NCBI GenBank assembly: GCA_948467495.1
Contig: CAOKEO010000019.1
Location: forward strand, 1 to 34,838
Direction of reading: 5' to 3'
DNA length: 34,838 nt
From: an uncultured Clostridium sp.
GTDB lineage: Bacteria; Bacillota; Clostridia; TANB77; CAG-508
Part shown: positions 14,884 through 23,698 of the stretch, in pieces
Position numbering within the stretch: the stretch's first letter is position 1
Layout: the number at the start of each line of letters is the position of its first letter
Translations under genes and position numbers: made by a program
The notes under the pieces: model-generated
Seen by the model: only the letters and a program-made list of their open reading frames with translations
Databases searched by the model: none
What the model was told of the DNA's origin: nothing

Positions 14884-15834
14884 TTGCTAAAAATTTATAA
14901 TACAAATGTTGAAACAAATAAAACAGAAGAAATCAAAGAATTCAAAAAAGGAGCCTGGATTAATTTAGTAAATCCGTCGGAAAATGAGATAAAAAAAGTT
15001 TGTGAGAGTATAATGATACAGGAGGATTTTATTAGGGATGCCTTAGATTATGAAGAAAAGGCAAGAATAGATCACGAGGATGATGATAATACAACTCTTT
15101 TTGTAGTAGATGTTCCAATTATAGAAAGAAATGAAGAAAATGATATTTATACTACGATGCCCTTAGGAATGATTGTAGTAAGAGACGATTTTTTTGTAAC
15201 GGTATCTTTGAAGAGAAATAAAGTAATTGAAGATTTTGAAAAGAATAAAATAAAGAATTTTCAGACATATATGAAAACAAGATTTATTTTTCAGATTTTA
15301 TATTTAAACTCATCTTATTATCTAAATTATCTAAAACAAATCAATAAAGAAACAGAAATAGCAGAATATATACTAAAAAATTCAATGAAAAATAAAGAAC
15401 TTTTAAAATTATTAAGCTTAGAAAAGGGACTAGTATATTTTACCACTTCTCTAAAATCCAATGAAATTGTCATGGAAAAGACAATGAGAGGCAAAATTGT
15501 AAAATTGTATGAAGAAGATGAAGAGATATTAGAAGATGCTATTACAGAAAATAGACAAGCAATTGAAATGGCACAAATTTATAGTAACATTTTAAATGGA
15601 ACAATGGATGCCTATGCCTCAATTATATCGAATAATCTAAATGGTGTCATGAAATTTTTAACGTCGATTACGATTGTACTTGCTGTACCAACTATGATTT
15701 CTAGTTTTTGGGGCATGAATGTCGGATTGCCTTTTCAGGATAGTCCTTTTGGATTTATTGTCATGATATTGGTTTCTGTAATATTGACATTGTTAGTAAC
15801 ATGGTGGTTAAAGAAGAAAGATATGTTGAATTAA
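14884..15834 (+). CDS. corA: CorA-family divalent cation (Mg2+) channel
   Basis: From TTG at 14884 the product is 316 aa, normal for CorA. It has a soluble N-terminal alpha/beta domain and long helices. At the C-terminus are two membrane segments with the ion-selectivity motif GMN in FWGMNVGLPF, and a basic KK tail. The leader carries AAAGGGGTGATG, a close match to the full anti-Shine-Dalgarno complement. It leaves 6-8 bp to the TTG, and the protein then starts MLKIYNT like typical CorA proteins. A GTG at 14875 and ATG at 14878 are in frame but overlap the ribosome binding site. It is convergent with the CapA-like gene. Confidence 0.9.
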   Translation: MLKIYNTNVETNKTEEIKEFKKGAWINLVNPSENEIKKVCESIMIQEDFIRDALDYEEKARIDHEDDDNTTLFVVDVPIIERNEENDIYTTMPLGMIVVRDDFFVTVSLKRNKVIEDFEKNKIKNFQTYMKTRFIFQILYLNSSYYLNYLKQINKETEIAEYILKNSMKNKELLKLLSLEKGLVYFTTSLKSNEIVMEKTMRGKIVKLYEEDEEILEDAITENRQAIEMAQIYSNILNGTMDAYASIISNNLNGVMKFLTSITIVLAVPTMISSFWGMNVGLPFQDSPFGFIVMILVSVILTLLVTWWLKKKDMLN

Positions 15835-15847
15835 GATTTTGTCAAAG

Positions 15848-15875
15848 TTGCCAAAGGGGACATCCCCTTTGGCAA
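15848..15875. terminator. Hairpin between convergent corA and capA-like genes
   Basis: TTGCCAAAGGGGA, loop CA, TCCCCTTTGGCAA: a perfect 13-bp stem that ends exactly at the capA-like stop codon. There is no T-run, so it may act as a roadblock or RNA-end stabiliser rather than a standard terminator. Confidence 0.7.
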
Positions 15876-17180
15876 TTAGAATTCAGGTCCAACAATATTT
15901 TCGATTTTTTCTAGTTGGATTTTTAAATGATTATATAGTTCTTGTGAAATGGATGGTTCAATATCGTTATAAATGGCTGTCTCGTAATTGTTTATCATTT
16001 TTTCTATATCGAATAATTTCATACTTCTCTGTTTAGAGGTAGTATCTTTATACATGTATATTGGAATGTAATCAGCTTTGTCAATGGTAATTTTGCCTCC
16101 AACGTGTTTCGTGATTTTTAAATTTAATATAATGGAATTTCTTGTATTTTCAGTATTTTGATCACAGATAAAGTTGCCTAAAGCATAAATGATAAATCCA
16201 TCTTTTTGTGTTCCATCTTCTAAAGAGATAGTTCTTTTTTCCATGGGTTCTAATACATGAGGGTGATTCCCTAAAATAATATCTACACCATTTTGGAATA
16301 GAAAGTCAGCTAGTTCCTCTTGTTCAGGATTTGCTGTTATTTTATATTCTGTACCCCAATGCATACAAGCAACAATAATATCGGCTTCTTGCTCTTTTGC
16401 ATTTTCAATGTCTTTTTTTATTAGGTCTTTATTAATTAAATTGACACAGTATTCTTGACCAGTAGGTACAGGAATTCCATTTGTTCCATAAGTATAATTG
16501 ATAAAGGCGATTTTTACGCTTTTTACTATTTTGAAAAGAATTTTATCTCTTTCTTCTTGTGTGTGATAAGTACCTAAATGGGAAATATCTGCATCGTCTA
16601 GAACATCGAGTGTTCTGGAAAGACCAGAAAATCCCATGTCTAAACAATGATTTCCAGCAGTAGAAATTACATCCAGACCAATTTTCTTTAAATCATAAGC
16701 CAAATTATCTGGTGAATTGAAGGTTGGATAATTACTATATCCTCGTTCTTTACCTGCAAAACTAGTTTCTAAACTACCAATGGTAATATCACTCATCTTA
16801 GTATAACGATAAATATCTTCAAACAGATAAGAAAAGTCATAATCATCAGTCTCCTCGACATAGGCATCAAGATATTGTGTATTATGACACATAATGTCAC
16901 CAATAGCTGTCATGGTAAAAGTGGTATCTTTTTCTTCTTGCTTTTCTTGGATAGAAGCTTGGGATTCAGAAATACGCTGTTCTATAGCAGCATCAACTGA
17001 TTTTACAAATTGTTTGTGTTGGTAATAGCGGTAAATTTGATAGATAATAACAATACATACTAACAAGACAAGAAGTCCAATGGACAGAAACGATAAATGT
17101 TTAATGAATTTTCTGTCTTGATAATCTTTATCAAAGATTTTAATTTTTCTGTTTCCTCGTCCTCTTTGATTTCTTCTCAT
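15876..17180 (-). CDS. CapA-family (poly-gamma-glutamate type) metallophosphatase-like protein
   Basis: The 434-aa product has a basic N-terminus, one transmembrane helix (about 29-48) and an extracellular CapA domain. It shows the family metal-site motifs: GDIMCHN, GSLETSF, NHCLDMG, CMHWGTEY and GNHPHVLEP. CapA proteins are calcineurin-like. In poly-gamma-glutamate producers they work with CapB/CapC, none of which is nearby, so polymer synthesis should not be assumed; the stand-alone clostridial versions have no clear role. AAAGAGGT lies just upstream of the start. It is monocistronic and convergent with corA. Confidence 0.9.
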   Translation of the reverse strand: MRRNQRGRGNRKIKIFDKDYQDRKFIKHLSFLSIGLLVLLVCIVIIYQIYRYYQHKQFVKSVDAAIEQRISESQASIQEKQEEKDTTFTMTAIGDIMCHNTQYLDAYVEETDDYDFSYLFEDIYRYTKMSDITIGSLETSFAGKERGYSNYPTFNSPDNLAYDLKKIGLDVISTAGNHCLDMGFSGLSRTLDVLDDADISHLGTYHTQEERDKILFKIVKSVKIAFINYTYGTNGIPVPTGQEYCVNLINKDLIKKDIENAKEQEADIIVACMHWGTEYKITANPEQEELADFLFQNGVDIILGNHPHVLEPMEKRTISLEDGTQKDGFIIYALGNFICDQNTENTRNSIILNLKITKHVGGKITIDKADYIPIYMYKDTTSKQRSMKLFDIEKMINNYETAIYNDIEPSISQELYNHLKIQLEKIENIVGPEF

Positions 17181-17325
17181 ATTAAAAACCTCTTTTTATA
17201 ATTTTTCTTACAACAAATTATCATAAAAAACAAAAAAATTCAATAAAATGTATAATTTTAAAAAGAAAACATATACTAATAAAAAATTAATATTTTATAA
17301 AGCAGAAAATAAAGGAGGGAAAACA

Positions 17326-17514
17326 GTGAAAATAATTGATAAAATAGCTTTGGTTTTAATTATTATAGGGGCAATTAATTGGGGACTAATAGGAATTTTT
17401 AATTTTAATTTAGTAGAAGCCATCTTCGGAGACATGACTGTTCTTTCAAGAATTATTTATGGATTAGTTGGTGTATCTGGATTATGGGGAATTAAATTAT
17501 TATTTGATGATTAG
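17326..17514 (+). CDS. DUF378 small membrane protein (YuzA-like)
   Basis: The 62-aa product has two hydrophobic helices (ALVLIIIGAINWGLIGIF and IIYGLVGVSGLWGIKLLF) with the AINWGLIG and YGLVGVSG motifs of DUF378. The start is GTG at 17326, fixed by AAAGGAGGG 6 bp upstream; longer readings from 17248 would be AT-rich leader. Function is unknown in the family. A strong terminator follows, so it is expressed alone. Confidence 0.9.
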   Translation: MKIIDKIALVLIIIGAINWGLIGIFNFNLVEAIFGDMTVLSRIIYGLVGVSGLWGIKLLFDD

Positions 17515-17519
17515 TAAAT

Positions 17520-17553
17520 AAGAAGAACCAGGAAGTTAATCCTGGTTCTTCTT
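17520..17553 (+). terminator. Rho-independent terminator after the DUF378 gene
   Basis: AAGAAGAACCAGG, an 8-nt loop, then CCTGGTTCTTCTT: a 13-bp stem directly after the stop codon, with a modest T content at its 3' arm. Confidence 0.85.
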
Positions 17554-17614
17554 GGTAGTTGATGGAGATTGCCCCTTAGGTACACCGAAGATATCAAAAA
17601 AATGCAATATTTTC

Positions 17615-17643
17615 TTGAAAAATCAATTCATATCATATATAAT
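17615..17643 (+). promoter_or_regulatory. Promoter of the ABC-F gene
   Basis: TTGAAA, a 17-bp spacer and TATAAT lie about 95 bp before the ABC-F start. The leader contains a small inverted repeat (GTTTC ... GAAAC near 17687). Confidence 0.75.
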
Positions 17644-17737
17644 GCTAAAAGTTACAAGAAAGTGAAAATTTGAAAATAGGATGGTTTCCCTAGTGAAACA
17701 ACAATTATTTTTCAAATTAAGAAAGGATGAATTTAGC

Positions 17738-19321
17738 ATGTTAAATACAAATGGTGTTACTGTTCGATTTGGAAAAAGAGTATTGTTTGAAGATGTAAAC
17801 ATTCGATTTGGGAAAGGAAATTGTTACGGAATTATTGGAGCCAATGGGGCTGGAAAGTCAACATTCCTTAAGGTGTTATCAGGAGAAATAGAACCAAGCA
17901 AAGGAGATGTCAGTCTTGATAAAGGAGAAAGATTATCTATTTTAAAGCAAGACCACTTTGCGTATGAAGAATTCTCAGTCATTGATACTGTTATCATGGG
18001 AAACAAAGAACTTTATGACATTATGAAAGAAAAAGATGAGATTTATGCCAAACCAGATTTTTCAGAAGAAGATGGCATGAAAGCAGCAAAATTAGAGGAA
18101 AGATTTGCTGAACTTGATGGATGGAATGCAGAATCAGATGCAGCGATGTTATTAAATGATTTAGGAATTATACCAGAAAACCATTACAAATTAATGAAGG
18201 AAATCGAAGCAAAAGATAAGGTAAAAGTTCTATTAGCACAAAGCTTATTTGGAAATCCTGATGTATTATTATTAGACGAACCTACCAATGACTTGGACTT
18301 GAAAAGTATCAATTGGCTACAGGACTTTTTAATGGACTTTGAAAATACGGTAATTGTGGTATCACATGATCGATATTTTTTAAATAAAGTTTGTACTCAT
18401 ATAGCAGATGTAGACTTTGGGAAAATTAAAGTGTATCCAGGGAATTATGATTTCTGGTATGAATCCAGTCAATTGGCTTTAAAACAAGCAAGAGAACAAA
18501 ACAAGAAAAAAGAAGAAAAAATCAAAGAATTACAAGACTTTATTGCCAGATTTAGTGCCAATGCTTCTAAATCAAAACAGGCAACCTCTAGAAAGAAAAC
18601 ATTGGAAAAAATAGAATTAGATGAAATTAAGCCATCCAATAGAAAATATCCCTATGTAGATTTCAAGCCAGAAAGAGAACCAGGAAAGGAAATTCTACAA
18701 GTAAAAAACATATCAAAGACAGTAGAAGGAGTCAAGGTATTAGACAATATTTCTTTTGATGTGAAACAAGGAGATAAAATAGCCTTTTTAGCAGATAATG
18801 AAATTGCAAAAACCGTATTATTTCAAATCATTAGTGGAGAATTAGAGCCAGATGAAGGAGAATTAGTATGGGGAACAACGATTACGCAAAATTACTTCCC
18901 AAAAGATAATAACTATTTGTTCGATACCGATGAAGATGTAACACAATGGCTTAGAAAATACTCTAAAGACCCAGATGAAACTTACGTGAGAAGCTTTTTA
19001 GGAAGAATGTTATTTTCTGGCGATGAAGCGTTAAAAAAGGTTAAAGTCTTATCTGGTGGAGAAAAAGTAAGATGTGTTTTATCTAAAATGATGTTATCAG
19101 GTGCTAATTTCTTAATATTTGATGAGCCAACTAATCACTTAGATATGGAAAGTATTACATCAGTTAATGAAGGCATGAAAAAGTTTGTTGGCAATATCTT
19201 ATTTACTTCACATGATCATGAATTGACACAAACGGTAGCGAATCGAATTATTGATATAAAAGAAGATGGTCAAGTAATGGATAGAGAAGTTACCTATAAT
19301 CAATATTTAGGTATGGAATAA
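17738..19321 (+). CDS. ybiT: ABC-F family ATPase, YbiT/YkpA type, with decayed second Walker A
   Basis: The 527-aa soluble product closely follows the YbiT pattern. NBD1 has GANGAGKST (34-42) and LLLDEPTNDLD. The linker contains RFSANASKSKQATSRKK. NBD2 has LSGGEKVRC, FLIFDEPTNHLD and the H-loop FTSHDHE. NBD1 lacks a standard signature (KEIEAKDKVKVLLAQ), as in other YbiT proteins. Unusually, the NBD2 Walker A is AxxxxAKT (LADNEIAKTVL, near 350-360) instead of GxxxxGKS. Since that site pairs with the degenerate NBD1 signature, one of the two ATP sites is probably weak. ABC-F proteins act on the ribosome; the exact role of YbiT is unsettled. The start at 17738 has AAAGGATG upstream. The dCMP deaminase gene follows closely. 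Confidence 0.92.
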   Translation: MLNTNGVTVRFGKRVLFEDVNIRFGKGNCYGIIGANGAGKSTFLKVLSGEIEPSKGDVSLDKGERLSILKQDHFAYEEFSVIDTVIMGNKELYDIMKEKDEIYAKPDFSEEDGMKAAKLEERFAELDGWNAESDAAMLLNDLGIIPENHYKLMKEIEAKDKVKVLLAQSLFGNPDVLLLDEPTNDLDLKSINWLQDFLMDFENTVIVVSHDRYFLNKVCTHIADVDFGKIKVYPGNYDFWYESSQLALKQAREQNKKKEEKIKELQDFIARFSANASKSKQATSRKKTLEKIELDEIKPSNRKYPYVDFKPEREPGKEILQVKNISKTVEGVKVLDNISFDVKQGDKIAFLADNEIAKTVLFQIISGELEPDEGELVWGTTITQNYFPKDNNYLFDTDEDVTQWLRKYSKDPDETYVRSFLGRMLFSGDEALKKVKVLSGGEKVRCVLSKMMLSGANFLIFDEPTNHLDMESITSVNEGMKKFVGNILFTSHDHELTQTVANRIIDIKEDGQVMDREVTYNQYLGME

Positions 19322-19367
19322 TGATGATTTTGAAATGGAAAGTGAAAGCATGAGGAGGATGAAAAAT

Positions 19368-19838
19368 ATGGCTAGAGTTGATAAAATTAATTATTATTTG
19401 AATATTGCAGAAACCGTAGCGGAGCGAGGAACTTGCTTAAGAAATAATTATGGGAGTATTATTGTAAAAAATGATGAAATCATATCAACTGGATATTCTG
19501 GTGCTCCACGAGGAAGAAAGAATTGCTTGGATTTGGGCTATTGTATTAAAAGTGATATGCCAAGTGGCAAAGGATATGATAAATGCAGGTCTGTTCATAG
19601 TGAGCAAAATGCTATGCTTAGTGCAGCCAGGAAAGATATGATTGGTGCTACTTTGTATATGGTTGGTATTAATAGTAGAAATGGAGAATATGTGACAGAT
19701 AATTGGCCTTGCACGTTTTGTAAAAGAATGCTAATTAATGCAGGCATTAAAGAAGTAATTATGAGAGATACCAAAACAGAGTATCGAATTGAACAAGTAC
19801 AAGATTGGATTGAAAAAGATGATTCGCTGAAATATTAA
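19368..19838 (+). CDS. comEB: Deoxycytidylate (dCMP) deaminase, ComEB-type
   Basis: The 156-aa product has the zinc-site motifs of cytidine/deoxycytidylate deaminases: CRSVHSEQNA (His and catalytic Glu, about 75-84) and WPCTFCK (about 112-118). The N-terminal NNYGSIIVKNDEIISTGYSGAPRG is typical of dCMP deaminase. It converts dCMP to dUMP for thymidylate synthesis. GAGGAGG lies 9 bp before the ATG at 19368, so upstream in-frame starts are unlikely. It lies 46 bp after the ABC-F gene and is probably cotranscribed. A palindromic mobile element follows. Confidence 0.93.
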   Translation: MARVDKINYYLNIAETVAERGTCLRNNYGSIIVKNDEIISTGYSGAPRGRKNCLDLGYCIKSDMPSGKGYDKCRSVHSEQNAMLSAARKDMIGATLYMVGINSRNGEYVTDNWPCTFCKRMLINAGIKEVIMRDTKTEYRIEQVQDWIEKDDSLKY

Positions 19839-19886
19839 AATTTTTGAAATTGATAAAAATAATACATAAATTATTTTTTTATAATC

Positions 19887-20082
19887 CAAGTTTTGTAACT
19901 TTTCAGACGTTTTGTTTTTTGCCTAAAAGTTTCTATATTTTTTATGATGTAACAATTCGGGGGGACCAGCAAGATTACAGTCTGTTATAAGATTACAGAC
20001 TGTTCGCAGCTGGGAGTTACAAATAAAAAATATAGAAACTTTTTAATTAGAATATATCGCCTCTAAATCGTTACCAAGTTTT
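19887..20082 (+). mobile_element. MITE-like palindromic element, copy 2, with 8-bp target duplication
   Basis: The element proper is 19895-20074 (180 bp), flanked on both sides by CAAGTTTT (19887-19894 and 20075-20082). The outer arms are GTAACTTTTCAGACGTTTTG on the left and ...CGCCTCTAAATCGTTAC on the right. The inner inverted repeat AGTTTCTATATTTTTTAT returns near 20022-20041. Its core reads GATGTAACAATTCGG from the left, the opposite orientation to copies 1 and 4. No open reading frame is inside, so it would need a transposase in trans. It fills the gap between dCMP deaminase and the next gene. Confidence 0.92.
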
Positions 20083-20103
20083 ATGACAATTAAATTACAA
20101 CTA

Positions 20104-20132
20104 TTGAAAATAAAATTATTTTGTTATATAAT
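20104..20132 (+). promoter_or_regulatory. Promoter of the unknown anchored protein gene
   Basis: TTGAAA, a 17-bp spacer and TATAAT lie 43 bp before the start at 20175 and 22 bp beyond the mobile element's target duplication. Confidence 0.75.
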
Positions 20133-20174
20133 ATAACTAGTTACAATAAATATATTAATGAAAAGGGGAATAAT

Positions 20175-21155
20175 ATGGATACAGATAGAAATAGTACAAA
20201 AAAACTTGTATTTATGAGGAAAGCTAGAGATTTTTTCAATAAACAAATAGAAAAGGAAAAAGACAAATTAAAAAGAGAATTAACAAAGGAAGAACGAAAA
20301 GATAGCAGAAAGAAAAATAGGAAAAAAGCACGATTAATAGCAACTGTTGCTACATCTTTTGCTTTAGGCGTAGGAAGTACAACAGGAATTAATTTATTAA
20401 ATTCTGGGAATACAGTAAAAGTAGAAGATAAAAGTGAGAATAGTGTTACAATTGATGCAGAAGAAATTGATAAAATAGTAAAAGTTCAGAGTGATAGACC
20501 TGTATGGGTAAATGGATTACATGTAGGAAAAGATGAATTAGAAACAGTAAGAAATATGAATCACGATTTAGAAATTAATACTAGGCGTGAAATAGATAGC
20601 TTAGAAAATAAACCAGAACAGGTAGAAATGTATATAAAGACATTATTTGTTGATGAATACAATAGAGAAGAAGGTACAAATATAACATGTAAAGATATTA
20701 CAATAAATAGAAAAAAAATAAGAGGTATTAGAATGGAACAAATCGGCCTTAAAGATAGATGGGGGCTGGTAAAAGAGGAAAAAACAGAAGAAAATTCATT
20801 TTCACTCTTTAAAGAAGGTGGAAGATTAAAACAAGGAAATACTATGTTAATATCAATTTTAATAGATAGTGACAAAGAGAAATCAATAATTCAATTACCA
20901 TATGTATGTGTTGAACAGGATGGTCCAATAAAAGATAAATATTTGCCAGGAGCAGTAAGAATTGTAAATTCACTTCCTGCAATTGATAAAGGATTAGATT
21001 GGATAGATAAGGAAGCACGAGATGGTAATTCGAAACAAGTTTTCTTTGAAGCCATATTAGAGCATAAAAAATCTCAGATGAACAAAATAGCAACAGACCG
21101 AATGGAAATAGATAATCAAGAGGAACAGGGTTATTTTGTAGATGATGAAAGGTAA
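20175..21155 (+). CDS. Unknown protein with basic N-terminus and one membrane segment
   Basis: I do not recognise this 326-aa protein. It begins with about 50 very basic, helical residues (KKAR, KEKDKLKRELTKEERKD), followed by one weakly hydrophobic segment (about 52-75, ARLIATVATSFALGVGSTTG). The rest is a soluble, Lys/Glu-rich domain of mixed alpha/beta character. The order suggests a cytoplasmic tail, one membrane anchor and an outside domain. AAAAGGGGA precedes the ATG at 20175; an in-frame ATG at 20121 lies inside the promoter and cannot be used. It is single, with its own promoter and terminator. Confidence 0.8.
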   Translation: MDTDRNSTKKLVFMRKARDFFNKQIEKEKDKLKRELTKEERKDSRKKNRKKARLIATVATSFALGVGSTTGINLLNSGNTVKVEDKSENSVTIDAEEIDKIVKVQSDRPVWVNGLHVGKDELETVRNMNHDLEINTRREIDSLENKPEQVEMYIKTLFVDEYNREEGTNITCKDITINRKKIRGIRMEQIGLKDRWGLVKEEKTEENSFSLFKEGGRLKQGNTMLISILIDSDKEKSIIQLPYVCVEQDGPIKDKYLPGAVRIVNSLPAIDKGLDWIDKEARDGNSKQVFFEAILEHKKSQMNKIATDRMEIDNQEEQGYFVDDER

Positions 21156-21178
21156 AGTTAAGACTTTATCTTTTTTTT
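21150..21178 (+). terminator. Terminator overlapping the stop of the unknown gene
   Basis: AGGTAAAGT, loop TAAG, ACTTTATCT followed by seven T's. The 9-bp stem includes the stop codon. Confidence 0.85.
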
Positions 21179-21198
21179 AATAAATAAGTAAAAAACAC

Positions 21199-21229
21199 TT
21201 GACCAAACTAATACCCAATCTGATATAAT
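21199..21229 (+). promoter_or_regulatory. Extended -10 promoter of tex
   Basis: TGATATAAT (21221-21229) is an extended -10 element; the best -35 is TTGACC with a 19-bp spacer. It lies about 40 bp before the tex start. Confidence 0.65.
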
Positions 21230-21267
21230 AAGTAACAGATTAAAATTTTAAGGAAAGAAGGTCAGCA

Positions 21268-23451
21268 ATGGAAAAAATTATTAAAACAATAGCAGAAGAA
21301 TTAAATATAAAGCCATCACAAGTAGAAAACACGGTAAAACTAATTGATGAAGGAAATACGATACCATTTATTGCACGTTATAGAAAAGAGATCACAGGAG
21401 GCTTGAGTGATGAGGTTCTAAGAGATTTAGGAGAAAGACTTATCTATCTTAGGAACTTAGAACAAAGGAAAGAAGATGTTATTAAATCAATCGAGGAACA
21501 AGGAAAATTAACAGATGAAATTTTGCAAGCAGTTGCTATCGCTAAGACGTTGGCAGAAGTGGAAGATATTTATCGTCCCTATAAGCAAAAAAAGAAAACG
21601 AGGGCAACCATAGCCAAAGCAAAAGGGCTAGAACCATTAGCACAGATTATAATTGAGCAAAAAGAGACAACACCAATGCAAGAAATCGCCAAAGAATATA
21701 TCAATATTGACAAATTGTCAGAAGAAGATAAGAAGAATAAAGATAAAGCAGTACATACCGAAGAAGAAGCAATTCAAGGAGCTTTGGATATCCTAGCAGA
21801 AGATATTTCAGATAATGCGAAATATAGAAAAGAAATTAAAAGACAATGTTATCGAGAAGGTCTCATTGAGACAAAAGCAGCTAACCCAGAAGAAAAATCA
21901 AATTTTGAGATGTACTATGAATATAGCGAATCCATTAAATATATTCCAAGTCATAGAATTTTAGCTATGAATCGTGGAGAAAAAGAGGGATTTTTAAAAG
22001 TAAAGATACAAAAACCAGAAGAAAAAATATTAGCGTATATAGAAAGAGATATCATAAAAGGAGAAACGCAATTTAAAATCGTCCTAAAAGAAACGATTTT
22101 AGATAGCTTTAAGAGATTAATTGAGCCATCCATCGAAAGAGAAATTCGCAATGATTTAACTGAAAAAGCAGAAGAAAAAGCAATCAAGGTATTTGGGCAA
22201 AATTCAAAGCAATTATTATTAGGAGCACCAATTAAAGGTAAAACGGTTATGGGATTTGATCCTGCTTATCGAACTGGTTGCAAAATAGCAGTCATTGATG
22301 AAACAGGAAAAGTTTTGGATTATACAACAGTTTATCCAACTGAGCCGCAAAATGACGTAGAAGGAGCGAAAAAAGAACTTTTAAAATTAATTGAAAAAGA
22401 TAAAGTTGATATGATTGCGATTGGAAATGGAACAGCTTCTAGAGAATCGGAAATGTTTGTGGCAGATATGATAAAGGAAGCTTCTAGACCAGTTCATTAT
22501 GTGATTGTGAGTGAAGCGGGAGCATCTGTGTATTCAGCTTCTAAATTAGCAACCGAAGAATATCCAGATATTAATGTGTCTATCAGGGGAGCTATTTCCA
22601 TTGCTAGAAGATTACAAGATCCATTAGCAGAATTAGTAAAAATAGACCCAAAAGCAATTGGAGTAGGGCAATATCAACATGATGTAAATCAAAAAAGATT
22701 AGCTGAAAGTTTAACTGGTGTAGTGGAAGATAGTGTTAATAAAGTAGGGGTAGACGTTAATACAGCGACACCATCCTTGTTATCTTATGTATCAGGTATT
22801 AACAATTCCATCGCTAAAAATATTGTAAAATATAGAGATGAAAATGGAAAATTAAAAAATAGAAAGCAATTATTAAAGGTTCCTAAGCTTGGAAAGGTTG
22901 CTTTTGAACAATGTGCTGGTTTCTTAAGAATTTTAGATGGAGATAATCCGTTAGAAATTACAGCGGTTCATCCAGAAAGTTATGAGCCAACGGAAAAGTT
23001 GTTAGCTAATTTGGGATTTGATAAAGAGGACTTAAAGGATAAGGAGAAATTGGAAGTATTAAGAAATAAATTAAAAAGTGTTAGTGTAGCAGAAATGGCA
23101 CAAGAATTAAAAATTGGTGAAATGACATTATCTGATATTATTGATGAGTTATCGAAACCAGGTAGAGATCCTCGTGAAGATATGCCAAAACCGATTCTAA
23201 GAAGCGATGTTTTGAAGTTAGAAGATTTGAAGGAAGGTATGGTACTTAGTGGTACAGTTAGAAATGTAATTGATTTTGGGGCTTTTATTGATATTGGTGT
23301 AAAACATGATGGATTAGTGCATATTTCTGAAATGAGTGACAAGTTTGTTAAAAATCCGTCAGAGATTGTTGCTGTTGGAGATGTTGTAAAAGTTAAAGTA
23401 ATTAAGATTGATAAAGAAAGACAAAAAGTAGGACTTTCCATGAAAGTTTAA
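21268..23451 (+). CDS. tex: Tex-family RNA-binding transcription accessory protein
   Basis: The 727-aa product is full length. It opens with the Tex N-terminal helices (EGNTIPFIARYRKEITGGL). A YqgF/RuvX-like domain follows (about 325-420, GFDPAYRTGCKIAVI), then helix-hairpin-helix repeats (about 490-560, VNTATPSLLSYVSGIN and LLKVPKLG). It ends with an S1 RNA-binding domain (about 653-725, EGMVLSGTVRNVIDFGAFIDIGVKHDG). Tex proteins bind nucleic acid and are broadly conserved, with effects on transcription and stress. AGAAGGTC precedes the start. The gene is convergent with the HD-GYP regulator, and a large hairpin structure lies between them. Confidence 0.96.
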   Translation: MEKIIKTIAEELNIKPSQVENTVKLIDEGNTIPFIARYRKEITGGLSDEVLRDLGERLIYLRNLEQRKEDVIKSIEEQGKLTDEILQAVAIAKTLAEVEDIYRPYKQKKKTRATIAKAKGLEPLAQIIIEQKETTPMQEIAKEYINIDKLSEEDKKNKDKAVHTEEEAIQGALDILAEDISDNAKYRKEIKRQCYREGLIETKAANPEEKSNFEMYYEYSESIKYIPSHRILAMNRGEKEGFLKVKIQKPEEKILAYIERDIIKGETQFKIVLKETILDSFKRLIEPSIEREIRNDLTEKAEEKAIKVFGQNSKQLLLGAPIKGKTVMGFDPAYRTGCKIAVIDETGKVLDYTTVYPTEPQNDVEGAKKELLKLIEKDKVDMIAIGNGTASRESEMFVADMIKEASRPVHYVIVSEAGASVYSASKLATEEYPDINVSIRGAISIARRLQDPLAELVKIDPKAIGVGQYQHDVNQKRLAESLTGVVEDSVNKVGVDVNTATPSLLSYVSGINNSIAKNIVKYRDENGKLKNRKQLLKVPKLGKVAFEQCAGFLRILDGDNPLEITAVHPESYEPTEKLLANLGFDKEDLKDKEKLEVLRNKLKSVSVAEMAQELKIGEMTLSDIIDELSKPGRDPREDMPKPILRSDVLKLEDLKEGMVLSGTVRNVIDFGAFIDIGVKHDGLVHISEMSDKFVKNPSEIVAVGDVVKVKVIKIDKERQKVGLSMKV

Positions 23452-23460
23452 ATTTAGTAA

Positions 23461-23690
23461 GGACGTTTTTCCCATAGTGAGGCGGGGGGCGTTCTTTTCC
23501 CATTTTGCATAAATGACGAATGCGACCAAAATAGTTTTACAAATTCTTAGACAAAAGCCACAAAGGGTCCTGTTTTCGGGTATAGTTGTGGCTTTTGCTT
23601 AGAATTTGTAAACGTTATGAAGGAGAGCCGAGGAATTTATGCAAAATGGGAAAAGAACGCCCCCCGCCTCACTATGGGAAAAAACGTTCC
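23461..23690. repeat. 230-bp nested fold-back element between convergent genes
   Basis: The outer arms are 23461-23514 and 23635-23690. They match over all 54 bases except two one-base homopolymer indels and contain GAGGCGGGGGGCGTTC, far more G+C-rich than the surroundings. A second inverted repeat sits inside (23537-23563 with 23586-23612, arm ACAAATTCTTAGACAAAAGC), with a 22-nt loop between its arms. It starts 9 bp after the tex stop and ends 8 bp before the stop of the convergent regulator gene. No ORF and no target duplication are visible. It could be a non-autonomous mobile element or a transcription barrier. Confidence 0.93.
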
Positions 23691-23698
23691 TCTATATA

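Noticed and set aside
17248..17325. Longer N-terminus for the DUF378 protein
   Set aside because: The extra residues (KKKTYTNKK-like) come from AT-rich leader; AAAGGAGGG fits only the GTG at 17326.
23461..23690. Ordinary Rho-independent terminator
   Set aside because: The arms are far too long, nested and GC-rich, and no T-run follows on either strand.
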